From Roseicitreum antarcticum (GTDB lineage: Bacteria > Pseudomonadota > Alphaproteobacteria > Rhodobacterales > Rhodobacteraceae): 64,000 bases of DNA. Location: contig NZ_CP061498.1 of the NCBI RefSeq assembly GCF_014681765.1, positions 2,307,501-2,371,500 of the forward strand, read 5' to 3'. Below the pieces are notes generated by a model. That model searched no databases. It saw only the letters and a program-made list of their open reading frames with translations, and was not told the DNA's origin. This document shows positions 53,503 to 63,409 of this stretch, piece by piece; the stretch's first letter is position 1, and every line of letters starts with the position of its first letter. A program made the position numbers and the translations under genes.

Positions 53503-54156
53503 ATGCTGAAATTACTGACACGTCTTGCAGCCGCTGTGGTTGTAGCGTTCTCGATCAATGGGCCAGCACTGGCGCAATCGACTGAAACCGCACTGGTGGC
53601 AGGCGGTTGCTTCTGGTGCGTCGAGGCCGATTTCCGCCGCGTCGAAGGGGTGACGAACGCCAGCGTGGGCTTTGCCGGCGGGACCGAGGTTGACCCGGAA
53701 TACAATGACGTGGCCAGCGGTCGTACCAGCCATCTGGAGGTGACCGAGATCACCTTTGATCCGTCGCAGATCAGCTATGCGCAGATCTTGCACCTGTTCT
53801 TCCGCTCGGTCGATCCGCTGGATGCGGGCGGCCAGTTCTGCGACCGGGGGCAGCATTATACCACGGCGATCTTTGCGCTTACGCCTGAACAACGCGCCAC
53901 AGCCGAGGCCGCGAAACAGACAGCCAGCGAAGCCCTGGGCCAAGAGGTTGTAACGCCGATCCGGGATGCGGCGACATTTTACCCGGCGGGTGCGTATCAC
54001 CAGAACTACGCCAACAATACCGACCTGATCCTGACGCGCTTTGGCCCACGGTCAAAGGCGGCGGCCTATAAGCTCTATCGCGATTCTTGTGGCCGCGACG
54101 CGCGGGTGCAGGCTGTCTGGGGCGATGAGGCGGAATTCGTCCAAAGCGGGTCATAA
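53503..54156 (+). CDS. msrA: Peptide methionine sulfoxide reductase MsrA, exported
   Basis: This 217-residue protein carries a signal peptide ([20 protein letters not shown], cut near ALA-QS), unlike the cytoplasmic MsrA of E. coli, so it probably repairs methionine-S-sulfoxide in periplasmic proteins. The catalytic motif is [12 protein letters not shown]. Also visible are [31 protein letters not shown], and the late Cys in [16 protein letters not shown] that may serve as resolving cysteine. The start at 53503 has GGAGGG upstream. Confidence 0.93.
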   Translation: MLKLLTRLAAAVVVAFSINGPALAQSTETALVAGGCFWCVEADFRRVEGVTNASVGFAGGTEVDPEYNDVASGRTSHLEVTEITFDPSQISYAQILHLFFRSVDPLDAGGQFCDRGQHYTTAIFALTPEQRATAEAAKQTASEALGQEVVTPIRDAATFYPAGAYHQNYANNTDLILTRFGPRSKAAAYKLYRDSCGRDARVQAVWGDEAEFVQSGS

Positions 54157-54180
54157 ACCCGGCACTTCGTCAGAGAAAGC

Positions 54181-54210
54181 GGCCCGGTTCCGCGTGGACC
54201 GGGCCTTTTT
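54181..54210 (+). terminator. Rho-independent terminator after msrA
   Basis: GGCCCGGTTC and GGACCGGGCC form a 10-bp stem (one T-G pair) with a 5-nt loop, followed by TTTTT. It lies 25 bp after the msrA stop. Confidence 0.9.
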
Positions 54211-54219
54211 CATAGCGCC

Positions 54220-55086
54220 CTACAGCAGCGATTCCACCTCGACGCGGGTGGGCATTGCGTCGGCGGCACCCGGGCGCATCACCTGAAGAGCTGCTGCCGC
54301 GCTGGCATAGCGCATCGCCCCGGCCAGATCATCGCCCCGGTCCAGTGCGGCGACCAGCGAACCCGCAAAGCAATCACCCGCCCCGGTCGTATCCACAGCC
54401 ACGACGGCATGCGCAGGAACCAGCAGCGGCGCTTCGCCTGTTTGCCAGCACTCGGCCCCTTTGGCGCCGCGTGTCACAACCACGGTATCCACGGGCAAGT
54501 CGGGGATTTCCACGCCCAGCGCGCTGCACAGCTGCGCGGCCTCACCCTCATTCAAAATCAACAATGTCACATAGGGCAACACGGCGCGGACCGCGTCGAT
54601 GTCAAAGGGCGCAGCGGAATACACCACCTCCAGCCCCAGACCCGAGGCGACGCGCGCCGCATCCGCCTGATGAAGCGTTTCGTTCTGCATCATTAGCGTG
54701 TCGCCGATCACGCTATCCTCCAGCGCGGCCTCGATATGCGCAAAACCCTGTTCGGCATTTGCGCCCCCGTGCAGGGCAATCGCATTTTCCGCCGCCTGAT
54801 CGACCATGACAATGGCATGGCCTGTCGCATTATCCATCCGCAGAATGGCCGAGGTTTCGACCCCCGCCGCCGACAACCGGTCCAGCGCCGGCGTCCCATC
54901 TGCGCCCACCGCGCCGATATGCACCACCCGCGCCCCAGCCAACGCCGCAGCGATGGACTGGTTTGCGCCCTTGCCGCCCAGCCCGGTCTGATAGCCCAGC
55001 GTATGGACGGTTTCCCCCGGCGCAGGCAGATGCGCCACGCGGTAAACATGGTCGATATTGATCGATCCGAAATTGTAAATGGCCAT
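54220..55086 (-). CDS. rbsK: Ribokinase (PfkB family)
   Basis: This 288-residue PfkB-type sugar kinase starts at 55086 (MAIYNFGSINIDHVYRVAHL). GYQTGLGGKGANQSIAAALA is the sugar-binding region and AVDTTGAGDCFAGSLVAALD the ATP/anion-hole motif with the catalytic Asp. It phosphorylates ribose or a related sugar at O5. It starts 44 bp beyond the maeB stop on the same strand, so it may be transcribed with maeB. No rbs transporter is present, so the sugar is not certain. Confidence 0.85.
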   Translation of the reverse strand: MAIYNFGSINIDHVYRVAHLPAPGETVHTLGYQTGLGGKGANQSIAAALAGARVVHIGAVGADGTPALDRLSAAGVETSAILRMDNATGHAIVMVDQAAENAIALHGGANAEQGFAHIEAALEDSVIGDTLMMQNETLHQADAARVASGLGLEVVYSAAPFDIDAVRAVLPYVTLLILNEGEAAQLCSALGVEIPDLPVDTVVVTRGAKGAECWQTGEAPLLVPAHAVVAVDTTGAGDCFAGSLVAALDRGDDLAGAMRYASAAAALQVMRPGAADAMPTRVEVESLL

Positions 55087-55130
55087 GCCCGCCCCCTGTA
55101 ACGCCTGATACTGAATGCCGTCCCGCACCC

Positions 55131-57389
55131 TTATCGCATGTCGCACGACGCCATTACGGCCATATTCAGAATATCGTTTACCGTGGCCCCGGTGGTACAT
55201 ATCTGGATCGGGCGCGGCACGCCGGTAAGGATGGGACCGATCACCGTGGCCCCTGCCATTTCCTGCATCAGCTTGACCGAGATCGAGGCCGAATGCCGCG
55301 CGGGCACCACCAGCACATTGGCGGGGCCGGTCAGGCGCGAAAACGGATAATGCGCCGCCGCCACCGGGTTGAGCGCGACATCCACGGTCATTTCGCCCTC
55401 ATATTCAAAATCCACCCCGCGCGTATCAAGGATGTCGGGGGCAAGGTGCATCTTTTCAGCCCGCTCCGACACGGGATATCCGAAAGTCGAAAAGCTGACA
55501 AAAGCCACGCGTGGTGTCAGGCCGAACTGCCGCGCCACCCCGGCAGCCCGCGTCGCGATATCAGCGAGGTCGTGCGCCTCGGGCCATTCATGCACCAGAG
55601 TATCGGCAATCAGCACGATTCGCCCCTTGTGCAGCAGTGCCGTGACCCCCACCGCACCATCCTCGGCACGGGCATCGAAGACGTGATTAATCTGCTCCAG
55701 CACCTGCGCGGATTTGCGGGTCACGCCGGTAACCATGGCATCGCCATGCCCATGTGCCAGCATCAGCGCGGCAAAGACATGCCGGTTGCGCGAAGCCAGC
55801 CGGTGCACATCCTTCTGGTCATGGCCCTGCCGTTGCAGGCGGGCATAGAGATAGGTCTTGTACGCATCCAGATGCTTGGTGTTGCTGGCGTTGACGATAT
55901 GCAGTTCGCGCACAGCATCGCCCAGCCCGGCGACTTCCAGCTTCGCGCGCACGTCTTCCTCACGCCCGACCACCAGCGCCTGCCCCAGCCCGGCGCGCTG
56001 ATAGGCGACGGCGGCGCGCAGCACGCGTTCATCATCGCCTTCCGCAAAGATCATCCGCGCCTGCGCCTGTTTCGCGCGCACATGCAGCGATTGCAGGATC
56101 GAGGCAGTAGGGTCCATCCGCGCCTTCAGACCCATCTCGTAGCGCGCCATATCCACGATCGGCCGCCGCGCGACGCCGGTATCCATGCCTGCGCGCGCCA
56201 CAGCGGGCGGGATGGTGTAGATCAGGCGCGGATCGAAGGGCGTGGGGATGATGTAATCGCGGCCGAACGACAGCTTGCGCCCGTAGGCCATAGCGACCTC
56301 ATCGGGCACATCCTCGCGCGCCAGTTCTGCCAGGGCGCGGGCGCAGGCGATCTTCATCTCGTCGTTGATGGCGCGGGCGTGGATGTCCAGTGCGCCCCGG
56401 AACAGGTAAGGGAAGCCCAAAACGTTGTTCACCTGGTTGGGATAATCGCTGCGCCCTGTGGCGACGATGGCATCCAGCCGGACAGCATGGGCGTCCTCAG
56501 GTGTGATTTCGGGATCGGGGTTGGCCATGGCGAAGATCACCGGGTTGTCGGCCATGCTGGCCACCATGGCGGCGGTCACCGCCCCCTTGGCAGAGACGCC
56601 TAGAAACACATCGGCGTCCACCATCGCCTCTTCCAGCGTGCGGGCATCGGTGCGGGCGGCATGGGCCGATTTCCACTGGTTCATGCCTTCGGTCCGACCC
56701 TGCCAGATCACACCCTTGGTGTCGCACATGATGCAGTTGTCATGCACGGCGCCCATGGACTTCAGAAGTTCCAGACAGGCAATCCCCGCCGCGCCCGCAC
56801 CGTTCAGCACGATCTTGCAATCCTCGATCCGCTTGCCCGACAGGTACAGCGCGTTGATCAGCCCGGCGGCGCAGATCACTGCCGTGCCGTGCTGGTCGTC
56901 GTGGAAGACGGGAATATCCATTTCTTCCTTCAGGCGCTGTTCGATGATGAAACATTCGGGCGCCTTGATATCTTCCAGGTTGATCCCGCCAAAGGTCGGC
57001 CCCATCAGACGCACGGCGCGGATAATCTCTTCCGCGTCCTCGCTGTCCAGTTCGATGTCGATGGCATTCACATCGGCAAAGCGCTTGAACAATACTGCCT
57101 TACCCTCCATCACCGGCTTTGATGCCAGCGCCCCAAGATTGCCCATACCCAAAATAGCGGTCCCGTTCGAGATCACGGCGACCAGGTTGCCCTTGGTGGT
57201 GTAATCATACGCCAGTTCCGGGTTGTCGGCGATGGCCTGCACCGGCACGGCCACCCCGGGGGAATAGGCAAGGCTGAGGTCGCGCTGCGTCGCCATGGGG
57301 ACGGATGCCGTCACCTCGAACTTGCCGGGGTTCGGCAACAGATGATAGGCAAGCGCCTCTTCTGCGGTGGTCTTGGATGTGCGGGTCAT
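55131..57389 (-). CDS. maeB: NADP-dependent malic enzyme with phosphotransacetylase domain
   Basis: This 752-residue enzyme makes pyruvate, CO2 and NADPH from malate. Residues 1-430 are the malic enzyme part (LAYSPGVAVPVQAIADNPEL, FGGINLEDIKAPECFIIEQR, HDDQHGTAVICAAGLINAL, LNGAGAAGIACLELL, AMANPDPEITPEDA). Residues 440-752 resemble phosphotransacetylase (IFAEGDDERVLRAAVAYQR), which usually lacks activity and serves regulation in this class. The start at 57389 follows GGAGGAG. It lies next to mutS, divergent, an arrangement I associate with Rhodobacterales. Confidence 0.95.
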   Translation of the reverse strand: MTRTSKTTAEEALAYHLLPNPGKFEVTASVPMATQRDLSLAYSPGVAVPVQAIADNPELAYDYTTKGNLVAVISNGTAILGMGNLGALASKPVMEGKAVLFKRFADVNAIDIELDSEDAEEIIRAVRLMGPTFGGINLEDIKAPECFIIEQRLKEEMDIPVFHDDQHGTAVICAAGLINALYLSGKRIEDCKIVLNGAGAAGIACLELLKSMGAVHDNCIMCDTKGVIWQGRTEGMNQWKSAHAARTDARTLEEAMVDADVFLGVSAKGAVTAAMVASMADNPVIFAMANPDPEITPEDAHAVRLDAIVATGRSDYPNQVNNVLGFPYLFRGALDIHARAINDEMKIACARALAELAREDVPDEVAMAYGRKLSFGRDYIIPTPFDPRLIYTIPPAVARAGMDTGVARRPIVDMARYEMGLKARMDPTASILQSLHVRAKQAQARMIFAEGDDERVLRAAVAYQRAGLGQALVVGREEDVRAKLEVAGLGDAVRELHIVNASNTKHLDAYKTYLYARLQRQGHDQKDVHRLASRNRHVFAALMLAHGHGDAMVTGVTRKSAQVLEQINHVFDARAEDGAVGVTALLHKGRIVLIADTLVHEWPEAHDLADIATRAAGVARQFGLTPRVAFVSFSTFGYPVSERAEKMHLAPDILDTRGVDFEYEGEMTVDVALNPVAAAHYPFSRLTGPANVLVVPARHSASISVKLMQEMAGATVIGPILTGVPRPIQICTTGATVNDILNMAVMASCDMR

Positions 57390-57550
57390 GGTGGGCTCCT
57401 CCGGGCTATGGGTTTTCATATCGCCGGGCGGCGCACTCCACAACCGCGCCATTTGGGCGTTTCCCGGTTTAACGGGGGCCGGGCGTTTCCCGCTTTCGCA
57501 GTGGCATGGGGTTTTGTAGGGTCGACAGGGTCAGGAACAGGGGTCACGCG

Positions 57551-60187
57551 GTGAATGAGACGGTCACGCCAATGATGGCGCAATATCTGGACATCAAGGC
57601 GCAATATCCCGATGCGCTGCTGTTCTACCGGATGGGCGATTTTTATGAGCTGTTCTTCGACGATGCCGTGGCCGCCGCTGCGGCACTGGACATTGCGCTG
57701 ACCAAACGCGGGAAGCATCTGGGCAATGATATCTCCATGTGCGGCGTACCCTATCACGCTGCCGAGGGCTATTTGCTAACGCTGATCCGCAAGGGGTTCC
57801 GCGTGGCGATTGCCGAACAGCTGGAAAATCCGGCTGAAGCGAAGAAGCGCGGCGCTAAATCCGTGGTGCGCCGCGACGTGGTACGTCTGGTCACCCCCGG
57901 CACCCTGACAGAGGACAGCCTGCTTCAGGCGCGCCACCATAACTACCTCGCCGCCTGGGCCGAGGTGCGCGATGCCGGCGCGCTGGCCTGGGTGGATATC
58001 TCGACGGGCGAGGTGCGGGTGATGCCATTGTCGCGCGCGCGGCTGATGCCCGAACTGGCGCGCCTTGCCCCGCGCGAAGTCATCCTGCCCGATACCGCAG
58101 GCCCGGAACTGGCCGCGTTAGTGACGGATTTGGGCGCGGCGCCCACGCCATTGTCCCGCGCCAGTTTCGACAGCACCTCGGCAGAAAAGCGGTTGTGTGG
58201 TCTATACGCGGTGACCACGCTGGACGGGTTCGGCACGTTTTCGCGGGCAGAACTGTCGGCGCTGGGGGCGATGGTCGATTATCTGGATATCACGCAGCGC
58301 GGCAACCTGCCCCTGTTGCGCCCGCCAGTGCGCGAAGCGGCCGAGCAGTTGGTACAGATCGACGCCGCCACCCGGCGCAATCTGGAACTGACCAGTTCCA
58401 TGACCGGGGGGCGCGATGGCTCGCTGCTGGCAGCGATTGACCGAACGGTCACGGCTGCGGGCGCCCGGCTGCTGGAACGGCGGCTGTCCAGCCCCTCGCG
58501 CCAGTTGGACGTGATCCGCGACCGGCACGCGGGCGTGCAGTTCCTGCAAGAACAATCCCGTCTGCGCGACGATCTGCGCGAGGCCTTGCGCCGGGTGCCC
58601 GATATGGACCGCGCCCTGTCGCGGCTGGCGCTGGACCGGGGCGGCCCGCGCGACATGGCCGCCATTCGCAACGGGCTGGCCGCCGCCGAACAGATCGCGC
58701 AGATGATGACCCCGGATGCGCCCGGCTTGCTGCAGACCGCCGCTGCGCAATTGACCGGAAATGATGCACTTCTGGCCGTGTTAGAGACTGTTTTGATCGC
58801 TGAGCCACCGATGTTGGCCCGCGATGGCGGGTTCATCGCCGAGGGCCATGACCCGGAACTTGATGACGCGCGACGCCTGCGCGACGAGGGGCGCGGCGTA
58901 ATTGCCGCCATGCAAGCCGACTATGCCGCAAAGGCGGGCGTCAGTTCGCTGAAAATCAAACATAATAACGTATTGGGCTACTTTATCGAGACGACGGCCA
59001 CCCATGCTGAGCGGATGCTGGCCCCGCCCCTTTCGGAAACCTTCATTCACCGGCAGACAACGGCCAATCAGGTGCGCTTCACCACGGTAGAGTTGTCCGA
59101 TCTGGAAACCCGCATCCTGAACGCTGGCGGGCGAGCGCTGGAGATTGAAAAACGTCACTATGACGCGCTGAAAGCGCATATTATGGAACACTCGGGCCCT
59201 GTAGGCCAGGCAGCGCGCGGGCTGGCAGAGATTGATCTGGCGGCCGCCTTTGCCGACCTTGCCGTGCAGGAAGACTGGTGCGCGCCAGTGATGGAGGACA
59301 GTCGCGCCTTCGAGGTCACCGCCGGGCGGCATCCGGTGGTAGAGCGCGCGCTTCGCCGCGACGGCGTGCCATTCGTCGCCAATGATTGCACCCTGACCGG
59401 CGCAACGGGCGCGGCGATCTGGCTTCTGACCGGGCCGAACATGGCGGGGAAATCAACCTTTCTGCGGCAAAACGCACTGATTGCCATTCTGGCGCAGGCG
59501 GGCAGTTATGTGCCCGCAACGGCGGCGCATATCGGGATCGTCAGCCAGGTATTCAGCCGGGTCGGGGCGTCGGACGATCTGGCGCGCGGGCGGTCGACCT
59601 TCATGGTCGAAATGGTGGAAACCGCCGCGATCCTGAACCAGGCGGACGACCGGGCACTGGTGATCCTGGATGAAATCGGGCGCGGCACGGCCACCTATGA
59701 CGGGCTGTCCATCGCCTGGGCGGTGATGGAGCATCTGCATGACGTCAACCGCTGCCGCGCCCTGTTCGCCACGCATTACCATGAGATGACCGCGCTGGCC
59801 GGGCGACTGGACGGGGTAGAGAATGCGACGGTCAGCGTGCGCGAATGGGACGGTGACGTGATCTTCCTGCATGAGGTGAAGCGCGGCGCGGCGGATCGGT
59901 CCTACGGTGTGCAGGTGGCGAAACTGGCCGGCCTGCCCGATGTGGTGGTGACTCGGGCGCGGGCCGTCCTCGATGCGCTGGAAAGCGGCGAGCGCGACAG
60001 CGGTGCGCGGCCCAAGGCGCTGATCGACGATCTGCCGCTGTTTTCCGCCGTGCAGACACCGCCGCCCGCGAAAGCCACGCCGTCGAAGCTGGATGCGCGC
60101 ATGTCCGGGGTGCTGCCCGATGACCTGACACCAAAACAGGCCCTGGCGCTAATTTACGAGCTGAAAGAGCTGACCGCGAAGTCATAA
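57551..60187 (+). CDS. mutS: DNA mismatch repair protein MutS
   Basis: This 878-residue protein starts at GTG 57551 ([20 protein letters not shown]); related proteins begin similarly. Mismatch-binding [16 protein letters not shown] (Phe-x-Glu wedge) is near residue 35. The connector, lever and clamp domains follow, and the ATPase has Walker [14 protein letters not shown], then [20 protein letters not shown] and Walker [16 protein letters not shown]. The C-terminal tail (about 800-878) holds the dimer helix. It starts mismatch repair with MutL. Confidence 0.96.
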   Translation: MNETVTPMMAQYLDIKAQYPDALLFYRMGDFYELFFDDAVAAAAALDIALTKRGKHLGNDISMCGVPYHAAEGYLLTLIRKGFRVAIAEQLENPAEAKKRGAKSVVRRDVVRLVTPGTLTEDSLLQARHHNYLAAWAEVRDAGALAWVDISTGEVRVMPLSRARLMPELARLAPREVILPDTAGPELAALVTDLGAAPTPLSRASFDSTSAEKRLCGLYAVTTLDGFGTFSRAELSALGAMVDYLDITQRGNLPLLRPPVREAAEQLVQIDAATRRNLELTSSMTGGRDGSLLAAIDRTVTAAGARLLERRLSSPSRQLDVIRDRHAGVQFLQEQSRLRDDLREALRRVPDMDRALSRLALDRGGPRDMAAIRNGLAAAEQIAQMMTPDAPGLLQTAAAQLTGNDALLAVLETVLIAEPPMLARDGGFIAEGHDPELDDARRLRDEGRGVIAAMQADYAAKAGVSSLKIKHNNVLGYFIETTATHAERMLAPPLSETFIHRQTTANQVRFTTVELSDLETRILNAGGRALEIEKRHYDALKAHIMEHSGPVGQAARGLAEIDLAAAFADLAVQEDWCAPVMEDSRAFEVTAGRHPVVERALRRDGVPFVANDCTLTGATGAAIWLLTGPNMAGKSTFLRQNALIAILAQAGSYVPATAAHIGIVSQVFSRVGASDDLARGRSTFMVEMVETAAILNQADDRALVILDEIGRGTATYDGLSIAWAVMEHLHDVNRCRALFATHYHEMTALAGRLDGVENATVSVREWDGDVIFLHEVKRGAADRSYGVQVAKLAGLPDVVVTRARAVLDALESGERDSGARPKALIDDLPLFSAVQTPPPAKATPSKLDARMSGVLPDDLTPKQALALIYELKELTAKS

Positions 60188-60193
60188 CCAATG

Positions 60194-60223
60194 AAAAATC
60201 GCGCCGGGGCGGCCCCGGCGCGA
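60194..60223 (-). terminator. Rho-independent terminator of grpE, shared with mutS
   Basis: TCGCGCCGGGG and CCCCGGCGCGA form an 11-bp perfect stem with a 3-nt loop. On the minus strand TTTTT (60198-60194) follows, so it is a strong terminator for grpE; the plus strand has no T-run but would still meet the hairpin. Confidence 0.88.
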
Positions 60224-60247
60224 TCCTGACACCAAGTTAACGTCGCC

Positions 60248-60835
60248 TCAGTTCGCAGGGCTCGACGATACGCCGACCTGCGCGGGACGCAGCAGTTGAT
60301 CATGCAGAACGAAGCCGTCAGCCATGACCTGGATGATCTGCCCAGCCTTGAAATTCGGCACGGGGGCCTCGAACATTGCCTGATGCTGATGCGGGTCGAA
60401 CGTGTCGCCCACGGCAGGTGCAACGCGTGACACCCCGTGCTTGCCTAGGATATTCGTCAGCTCGCGCAGCGTCAGTTCCACCCCATCGACCAACCCTGCA
60501 GCGGCGGCGCGGGTTTCATCGGTGGCGGCACCCAGCGCACGGCTGAGGTTGTCATAAACCGGCAGCATGTCGCGCGCCAGTTTCGACCCGCCATAAAGCT
60601 GAGCATCGCGGCGATCCTTTTCCGCGCGTTTGCGGGTATTTTCCGCATCTGCCAGCGCGCGCATCAGACGGTCGCGGATTTCATTCTTTTCCGCTTCCAG
60701 CGCGGCAATCCGGCCTTCCAGTTCGGCCACCGGATCATCGTATTCCGCCACGCCTTCGGCCAGCGCATCGAGCTGCGCATCGGCATTTTCGTCAGCCGGG
60801 TCAAAGTCGCGGTTTGGTTTCGAGTCTGCCATCAT
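60248..60835 (-). CDS. grpE: Nucleotide exchange factor GrpE
   Basis: This 195-residue dimeric factor releases ADP from DnaK. The N-terminal long helix (residues 33-75; VAEYDDPVAELEGRIAALEA) is followed by ENTRKRAEKDRRDAQLYGGS, DMLPVYDNLSRALGAATDE, and the beta-wing VSRVAPAVGDTFDPHQHQAM. The start codon at 60835 is followed by a second ATG; AAAGGTGCA is in front. It lies 15 bp after hrcA, the usual arrangement. Confidence 0.96.
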   Translation of the reverse strand: MMADSKPNRDFDPADENADAQLDALAEGVAEYDDPVAELEGRIAALEAEKNEIRDRLMRALADAENTRKRAEKDRRDAQLYGGSKLARDMLPVYDNLSRALGAATDETRAAAAGLVDGVELTLRELTNILGKHGVSRVAPAVGDTFDPHQHQAMFEAPVPNFKAGQIIQVMADGFVLHDQLLRPAQVGVSSSPAN

Positions 60836-60850
60836 TGCACCTTTATATCT

Positions 60851-61942
60851 TCAGTCAACGCCACGGTCGGACAGCAAACGCCCAACCAGCTGCGCCGTAT
60901 AATCCACAATCGGCACGATCCGCCCGTAATTCAGCCGTGTGGGGCCGATCACGCCAACCGCGCCGATAATCTTTCGGTCAGCGTTCATATATGGAGAAAC
61001 CACCAGAGAGGAACCCGTAAGTGAAAAAAGCTTGTTCTCCGCGCCGATAAAAATGCGCACACCTTCACCCTGTTCGGTCAGTTCCAGAAACTCGGCAATG
61101 TCGCGTTTCCGCTCCAGATCATCGAACAGGTTGCGGATGCGCGCCAGTTCGGCCAACTCAGTGGCGTTTTCCAGCAGATTGGCCCGGCCGCGCACGATCA
61201 GCCGCTCATAGGGTTCGCCCTCATTCTCCCACAAGGCCAGTCCTTGTTCGACAAGGGTATGCGCCAGCGAATCGATTTCCTGACGGCGGCGCGTGATCTC
61301 GGACTTGAACCGTTTGCGCAGGTCGGACAGCGTCAGCCCTTCAGCCAGCGCGTTGAGGAAGTTTGCGGCCTCGCGCATCGACGATGCCGTCTGGCCGGGC
61401 GCGGGTACGAACACGCGGTTTTCCACATGGCCATCGGCAAAGACCAGAACCACCAACGCGCGGTCGGCGGCAAGGCTGACAAATTCGATATGCTTAATCG
61501 GCGCTTCATGCTTTGGCGACAGCACCAGACTGGCGCCTTGGGTGATGCCCGACAGCGCCTGCCCCACCCGGTCCAGAAGCGAGCCGACATCGCGTTCATT
61601 GCTGGTGCGCGTGGCGTTCAGGGCCCGGCGATCCGCGTCGGTCACCGGATCGACCTCCAGCAGCCCGTCGACGAACAGGCGCAGCCCCAGATGTGTCGGC
61701 ACGCGCCCGGCCGAAACATGCGGGCTGTCCAGCAGCCCCATATACTCCAGATCCTGCATGACATTACGCACGGTCGCCGCCGACACCTTTTCCGACATGT
61801 CGCGTGTCAGCGTGCGAGAGCCGACCGGCGCACCGGAAGATAAATACCCTTCCACGACGCGGCGAAAAACCTCGCGCGAGCGGTCGTTCATCTCGGACAG
61901 GAGTGTGGCACCGTCGTGCATGGCATCCTTTGATTCAGTCAT
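60851..61942 (-). CDS. hrcA: Heat-shock repressor HrcA
   Basis: This 363-residue regulator normally binds CIRCE elements before groESL and dnaK. The N-terminal winged helix includes MNDRSREVFRRVVEGYLSSG, PVGSRTLTRDMSEKVSAATV, and RNVMQDLEYMGLLDSPHVSA. The GAF-like part follows (about 100-345), ending DYTAQLVGRLLSDRGVD. No CIRCE sequence is found upstream of it here. It is the first gene of hrcA-grpE and diverges from rph. Confidence 0.95.
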   Translation of the reverse strand: MTESKDAMHDGATLLSEMNDRSREVFRRVVEGYLSSGAPVGSRTLTRDMSEKVSAATVRNVMQDLEYMGLLDSPHVSAGRVPTHLGLRLFVDGLLEVDPVTDADRRALNATRTSNERDVGSLLDRVGQALSGITQGASLVLSPKHEAPIKHIEFVSLAADRALVVLVFADGHVENRVFVPAPGQTASSMREAANFLNALAEGLTLSDLRKRFKSEITRRRQEIDSLAHTLVEQGLALWENEGEPYERLIVRGRANLLENATELAELARIRNLFDDLERKRDIAEFLELTEQGEGVRIFIGAENKLFSLTGSSLVVSPYMNADRKIIGAVGVIGPTRLNYGRIVPIVDYTAQLVGRLLSDRGVD

Positions 61943-62052
61943 CGCAGCGTTTGCATCTTACGCTGTAAAGCCTTTGGTACGCCATGGCCAATCGGGGTTG
62001 CATCAGGGTTCCCCAGCCTTGTATCCGTATCGCATCAACGAAAGGATAATTC

Positions 62053-62763
62053 ATGCGCCCATCCGGTAGGAATCTAAGCGATCTGCGGACGGTTTCAATC
62101 GAAACCAACGTGACCAAGCATGCCGAAGGGTCTTGCCTGATCAAGATCGGCGACACGCAGGTCCTGTGCACCGCGTCGATCGAGGACCGCACGCCGCCCT
62201 TTCTGCGCAATACCGGTCTGGGCTGGGTGACGGCAGAATACGGCATGCTGCCGCGCGCGACCAATACCCGCAACCGGCGCGAGGCCGCATCGGGAAAGCA
62301 GACCGGTCGCACGGTCGAAATCCAGCGGCTGATCGGGCGCAGCCTGCGGGCGGGCATCGACCGCTCGGCGCTGGGAGAGCGCCAGATTACCGTGGATTGC
62401 GATGTATTGCAGGCCGATGGCGGCACCCGCTGCGCTGCGATCACCGGTGGCTGGGTCGCGCTGCGGCTGGCGGTCAACAAGTTGCTGAAAGCGGGCGATG
62501 TGGTCAGCGATCCGATTGTCGACCATGTGGCCGCCGTGTCCTGCGGGATCTATGCGGGTCAGCCCGTACTGGATCTGGACTATGCCGAAGATTCCGTAGC
62601 AGGCGTGGACGGCAATTTCATCATGCTGGGTACCGCCCGGCTGGTTGAGGTGCAGATGTCCGCTGAAGGCGCCACATTCTCACGCGATGAAATGTCCAGC
62701 TTGCTGGATCTGGCGCAGGCCGGGGTCGCCAGCCTGATCGACGCGCAGAAGGCAGCGATCTGA
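62053..62763 (+). CDS. rph: Ribonuclease PH
   Basis: This 236-residue phosphorolytic 3'-exonuclease trims tRNA precursors. Motifs are [60 protein letters not shown] and [20 protein letters not shown]. The active-site phosphate binders fall in [20 protein letters not shown]. Length and start are standard. Its TGA shares bases with the rdgB ATG (ATGA-type overlap), so the two are coupled. Confidence 0.96.
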   Translation: MRPSGRNLSDLRTVSIETNVTKHAEGSCLIKIGDTQVLCTASIEDRTPPFLRNTGLGWVTAEYGMLPRATNTRNRREAASGKQTGRTVEIQRLIGRSLRAGIDRSALGERQITVDCDVLQADGGTRCAAITGGWVALRLAVNKLLKAGDVVSDPIVDHVAAVSCGIYAGQPVLDLDYAEDSVAGVDGNFIMLGTARLVEVQMSAEGATFSRDEMSSLLDLAQAGVASLIDAQKAAI

Positions 62764-63371
62764 TGCGGAAGTTTGCGGGCGATACACTGCTGGTAGCGAC
62801 GCATAACGCGGGCAAACTGGAAGAGATCATGGGGCTGCTGGCACCCTTTGGCATCAAGGCGGTCTCGGCCCGCGAAAAGGGCCTGCCCGAACCGGCAGAG
62901 ACCGAAACCACCTTTGTCGGCAATGCCCGGCTGAAGGCCCATGCCGCCGCGCGCGCCACCGGGCTGCCTGCGTTGGCCGATGACAGTGGGCTGGAGGTCG
63001 CAGCGCTGAACGGTGCGCCGGGCGTCTATACTGCCGACTGGGCCGAAACACCCGACGGGCGCGATTTCGTCATGGCGATGCAGAAGACCCATTCTGCACT
63101 GGAAGAAGTCAAGGCAGAACATCCCTGGACCGCGCGGTTTTGCTGCACGTTGGTGCTGGCCTGGCCCGATGGTGAGGACCGGGTGTTCACCGGCACAGTA
63201 GATGGGCAACTGGTCTGGCCTCGGCGCGGCGCAGACGGGCACGGCTATGACCCGATGTTCCAACCCGATGGCCATGCTCAGACCTTCGCGGAAATGCCAT
63301 TCGCACAGAAAAACGGGATCAGCCACCGCGCCCGCGCGTTTGAGGCCTTCATTGCGGGGTGTATCGCATGA
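62763..63371 (+). CDS. rdgB: dITP/XTP pyrophosphatase RdgB (HAM1)
   Basis: This 202-residue house-cleaning pyrophosphatase removes deaminated purine nucleotides (ITP, dITP, XTP). Signatures are LLVATHNAGKLEEIMGLLAP near the N-terminus, ETTFVGNARLKAHAAARATG, LPALADDSGLEVAALNGAPG and GHGYDPMFQPDGHAQTFAEM, with FAQKNGISHRARAFEAF at the C-terminus. It overlaps rph by one base (TGATG) and is followed by hemW. Confidence 0.95.
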   Translation: MRKFAGDTLLVATHNAGKLEEIMGLLAPFGIKAVSAREKGLPEPAETETTFVGNARLKAHAAARATGLPALADDSGLEVAALNGAPGVYTADWAETPDGRDFVMAMQKTHSALEEVKAEHPWTARFCCTLVLAWPDGEDRVFTGTVDGQLVWPRRGADGHGYDPMFQPDGHAQTFAEMPFAQKNGISHRARAFEAFIAGCIA

Positions 63372-63406
63372 AAACTGCGCACCCATACTTCGCCCGGGCG
63401 GCCTAA
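63368..63406 (+). CDS. 12-codon ORF between rdgB and hemW, possible leader or remnant
   Basis: ATG at 63368 overlaps the rdgB stop (ATGA) and opens a 12-codon frame (MKTAHPYFARAA) that stops at TAA 63404-63406, 3 bp before the GTG of hemW and in the same frame. It may couple hemW translation to rdgB by reinitiation, or it may be the broken front of an older hemW start. Nothing shows it makes a functional peptide. Confidence 0.35.
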   Translation: MKTAHPYFARAA

Positions 63407-63409
63407 CCC

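Noticed and set aside
61943-62052. Possible CIRCE element before hrcA
   Set aside because: I looked for TTAGCACTC-N9-GAGTGCTAA and saw no match on either strand, so HrcA autoregulation is not supported here.
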